A stretch of 64,000 bases of DNA from Pseudolabrys sp. (GTDB lineage Bacteria; Pseudomonadota; Alphaproteobacteria; Rhizobiales; Xanthobacteraceae): assembly GCA_019689975.1 (NCBI GenBank), contig JADGGK010000009.1, forward strand, positions 1-64,000. The letters are read 5' to 3'. How positions within the stretch are numbered: the first letter of the stretch is position 1; each line of letters starts with the position of its first letter. This document shows, in pieces, positions 62,018-64,000 of the stretch. The notes beneath the pieces are model-generated. The model saw only the letters and a list, made by a program, of their open reading frames with translations, made no database searches and had not been told where the DNA came from. The position numbers were made by a program, and so were the translations under genes.

Positions 62018-63343
62018 CTACATCTTATCGATTGCGCGGGTCTCCGCCGCCGTGGTCTTGGGGTCGCCCCAGCGCGGTTCGTCGGAACCGTCCCCCCATG
62101 CGCGCGGGCGATAGAAGGTATGCACGCCGAGCCTGTAAATGCGGTTCATCTCGTTGACCCAGTCCGGATGCACCCAATAGGCATGGTAGTGGGTGGACTT
62201 GCCGACCTCCGGCATCCACAGCTTGCCGTCGAGCATATCGGCGGCAATGCGCTTGGCCCGCGCCCAGGCGTCGGGCTCGGTCACCACGTCCGGCACGCCA
62301 TCGCAGGCGAAGGTGAACTGGCAGGCGAGATGCCGATCGGCGTTCTGGTAGACCACGCCACATACCGTCTTCGGATAAAAGGGCGAAAACACGCGGTTGA
62401 GAACCACCTGCGCGACGGCGATCTGGCCGCGCACCGGCTCGCCGCGCGCCTCGAAATAGACCGCGTTGGCTAGACACTTTTCCTGCTTCTCGCGCTCCTT
62501 GCCGGTAAGACCGAGACGCTCGGCCGGCGTCTTCGGCCGCGCCTGCGGTCCCGTCACCTCGCCTTTTGCGGCAAGGCTCAGGCCGCCCTCTTCGGTGCCC
62601 GCACGCGCGGCGGGAGAAAGCGCCGCGAGCGTGAATTCCGTCGCGCCGGCGAGGCCGCCCGGCCGGATCACCGGCGCTTCACCGGGCGCATAAGGGACGA
62701 GCGTCTCGCGCGACGCAGCCAAGGGACGGCCGACAAAGAATATCTCGTCATCATTCGTCGGTCCCGGCGCCGTTACGGCCACGTCCCTTCGGGTCCTGCC
62801 CGACGCGCGTGGCGCCGGCTCGGCCGTCACATCGGGCATGGTCGCGAATTCATACTGCGTATAGGGATCGAACCGATCGAGCGGACCTTCCGTCGGCAGC
62901 AGGGCGTCGGTCTGCGATCTCGGAACCGGCTCGATCGGCAACAGAGGCGGCAAGGGCGGCAGCGGCGCGCGCGGTCGATGGAGCAGGGAGTCGCGCTTGT
63001 CCCTGCGATTGACCCTGGGGAATTGCAGCGGCGCGTCGGGATCGACGAATATCTGCCTTCCGATCGGGCCGGAAATGCCGAGAGGATCGAAATTGGCGAG
63101 CGCATAGACCGGCGGATGCGGCAGCGCGGTGCCGAGAGGCCGCGACATGCTGAACGTGGCGGCATGAATGGTCCCGAAAGGCGAGTTCAGGACGAACTGA
63201 TGCGCGCGCCTGGCCACGCCCGGCTGGTGGGCGAGCAGCGCTCCGAGATCCTGAAACGCCGCCTGCCGCGGAACAAGCGTGACCATCATTGCGATGAGGC
63301 CGGTCTGCGCCCATCGTCGCCGCCGATGCCAGAGCCTGTTCAC
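62018..63343 (-). CDS. SleB-like cell-wall hydrolase
   Basis: A 441-aa protein with an N-terminal hydrophobic anchor (WAQTGLIAMMVTLVP), a long Pro/Arg-rich low-complexity middle, and a C-terminal Hydrolase_2 (SleB-like) domain: EKCLANAVYFEARGEPVRGQIAVAQVVLNRVFSPFYPKTVCGVVYQN (the catalytic Glu in YFEARGE) and ACQFTFACDG. Members are lytic transglycosylases on peptidoglycan. Start is GTG 63343 (MNRLWHRRRRWAQTG); GTG-like starts further upstream add ten residues. It is divergent from the PAS protein at 63550. Confidence 0.9.
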   Translation of the reverse strand: MNRLWHRRRRWAQTGLIAMMVTLVPRQAAFQDLGALLAHQPGVARRAHQFVLNSPFGTIHAATFSMSRPLGTALPHPPVYALANFDPLGISGPIGRQIFVDPDAPLQFPRVNRRDKRDSLLHRPRAPLPPLPPLLPIEPVPRSQTDALLPTEGPLDRFDPYTQYEFATMPDVTAEPAPRASGRTRRDVAVTAPGPTNDDEIFFVGRPLAASRETLVPYAPGEAPVIRPGGLAGATEFTLAALSPAARAGTEEGGLSLAAKGEVTGPQARPKTPAERLGLTGKEREKQEKCLANAVYFEARGEPVRGQIAVAQVVLNRVFSPFYPKTVCGVVYQNADRHLACQFTFACDGVPDVVTEPDAWARAKRIAADMLDGKLWMPEVGKSTHYHAYWVHPDWVNEMNRIYRLGVHTFYRPRAWGDGSDEPRWGDPKTTAAETRAIDKM

Positions 63344-63549
63344 GCGCAACCTACCGCAAACGCCTGTCGCCACCGCGGCACAGCGGTGACAATGCGACCG
63401 GTTTTCTTATGGGCCGATTAACCTTGCGAAGCTGTTAAGCCGCGTTTGTGGGGCGCGCGACCGCGTCCTATTGGTAAACGGTTTCACAATGCGACGTGAC
63501 GCCGCCGCGATGGCCTGGCGAGGACGCCGACACCATTAACCATATCGCA

Positions 63550-64000
63550 ATGGGCGCGCCGCAATATCACGAGCCGTTCCACGACCGACAGGCCCATCTC
63601 GCAATGACCTTTTTCGCGACCTTCGCGGGGCAGGCTGTGCTGGTCGGCACTATCGCGGTTCTCACCGCGACGATGTTCCTGCACCGACGTCAGCAAAAGC
63701 AAAGCCGGCGACTCGCCACTGCCCTCGACAACATGACGCAAGGCTTGTGCATGTTCGATGCGCAAGCGCGAATTGTGGTCCGCAACAGACGTTACATCGA
63801 GATGTACAGCCTCTCGCCCGCCATCGTGCGCCCGGGATGCACGCTGCGCGAGCTGATTCAGCACCGCAAGGATACCGGCCTGTTCTCGGGCGACGTCGAG
63901 TCATACTGCCGCTCGATCATCGATGGCGTTCGTTCCGGCAAGAGCCGCAGCTTCTACGTGCAGGCGAGCGACGGACGCGTCGTGCTTGCCAAGAACGAGC
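63550..64000 (+). CDS. Membrane PAS-domain signalling protein, 3' end cut by window edge
   Basis: From ATG 63550 the frame is open to the right edge (150 codons), beginning MGAPQYHEPFHDRQAHLAMT; ATG 63604 is an alternative start. A transmembrane helix (GQAVLVGTIAVLTATMFL) is followed by a PAS domain (TALDNMTQGLCMFDAQARIV..NRRYIEMYSLSPAIVRPGCTLRELI). The PAS matches the type found in the GGDEF-EAL protein at 37525 (NMSHGLCMLDQRDRL). It is therefore probably another cyclic di-GMP enzyme or a histidine kinase, with the output domain outside the window. Confidence 0.8.
   Translation, partial: MGAPQYHEPFHDRQAHLAMTFFATFAGQAVLVGTIAVLTATMFLHRRQQKQSRRLATALDNMTQGLCMFDAQARIVVRNRRYIEMYSLSPAIVRPGCTLRELIQHRKDTGLFSGDVESYCRSIIDGVRSGKSRSFYVQASDGRVVLAKNE

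Noticed and set aside
1-64000. CRISPR arrays, IS elements, prophage
   Set aside because: No regularly spaced repeats, transposase, integrase or phage structural genes were found.

Overview
The window looks like chromosomal DNA of an alphaproteobacterium of the order Hyphomicrobiales (Rhizobiales), near the Bradyrhizobiaceae/Xanthobacteraceae. This is an inference from the high G+C content and strong G/C preference at third codon positions, from neighbourhoods such as xseB-dxs-tlyA, from a RibB protein with a degenerate RibA half, and from order-typical families (DUF1194, TIGR02301, RT0821/Lpp0805, extensin-like, DUF1499). I see no IS element, prophage, CRISPR array or rRNA operon. Two tRNA genes (Gln-TTG and Pro-CGG) lie on the minus strand.

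Left end (1-9.5 kb). The window opens inside a MutS-like ATPase gene. Next is an accessory uptake/catabolism module: an extended SDR, a GNAT protein, an NMT1/TauA-type ABC transporter (binding protein, permease, ATPase), a DapA-family aldolase/lyase and a FAD-dependent desaturase-like oxidoreductase, built around a TetR regulator gene. Three copies of one 20-bp palindrome (consensus AAGTAACC-N4-GGTTACTT) lie before the SDR gene, between the divergent binding-protein and tetR genes, and before the dapA-like gene. This reads as one TetR regulon for an unidentified substrate and is the best candidate for an undescribed system.

9.5-32 kb is mostly housekeeping: tRNA-Gln beside a frameshifted remnant; a DmdC-type acyl-CoA dehydrogenase with an SDR and an HDAC-like deacetylase; xseB-dxs-tlyA (isoprenoid precursor synthesis and rRNA methylation); DUF1194, ribB, aroC and fabI; an ECF sigma/anti-sigma pair; a J-domain protein; a lipoprotein and pdxH; an SDR, a crotonase and CorA; an L,D-transpeptidase lipoprotein; a Tat-exported phosphoesterase and an extensin-like protein.

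33-48 kb is signalling and uptake. An acyl-CoA ligase is followed by a Bug-type binding protein. A convincing RpfF-like DSF synthase is divergent from a membrane PAS-GGDEF-EAL protein, suggesting diffusible-signal-factor sensing linked to cyclic di-GMP. Then come DUF1499, an MBL hydrolase, a cupredoxin/beta-barrel pair, and a TAXI-TRAP transporter operon with an IlvD/Edd sugar-acid dehydratase.

48-64 kb: tRNA-Pro, Sua5, a D-2-hydroxyglutarate-dehydrogenase-like flavoenzyme, a SRAP protein, Nudix, TIGR02301, a small protein preceded by a perfect CtrA-type box, a two-receiver response regulator, dihydroorotase, a ygfZ-tag-HD operon, a protein phosphatase, an AcuI-type reductase, an MFS carrier, a SleB-like cell-wall hydrolase, and the start of another membrane PAS protein cut by the right edge.
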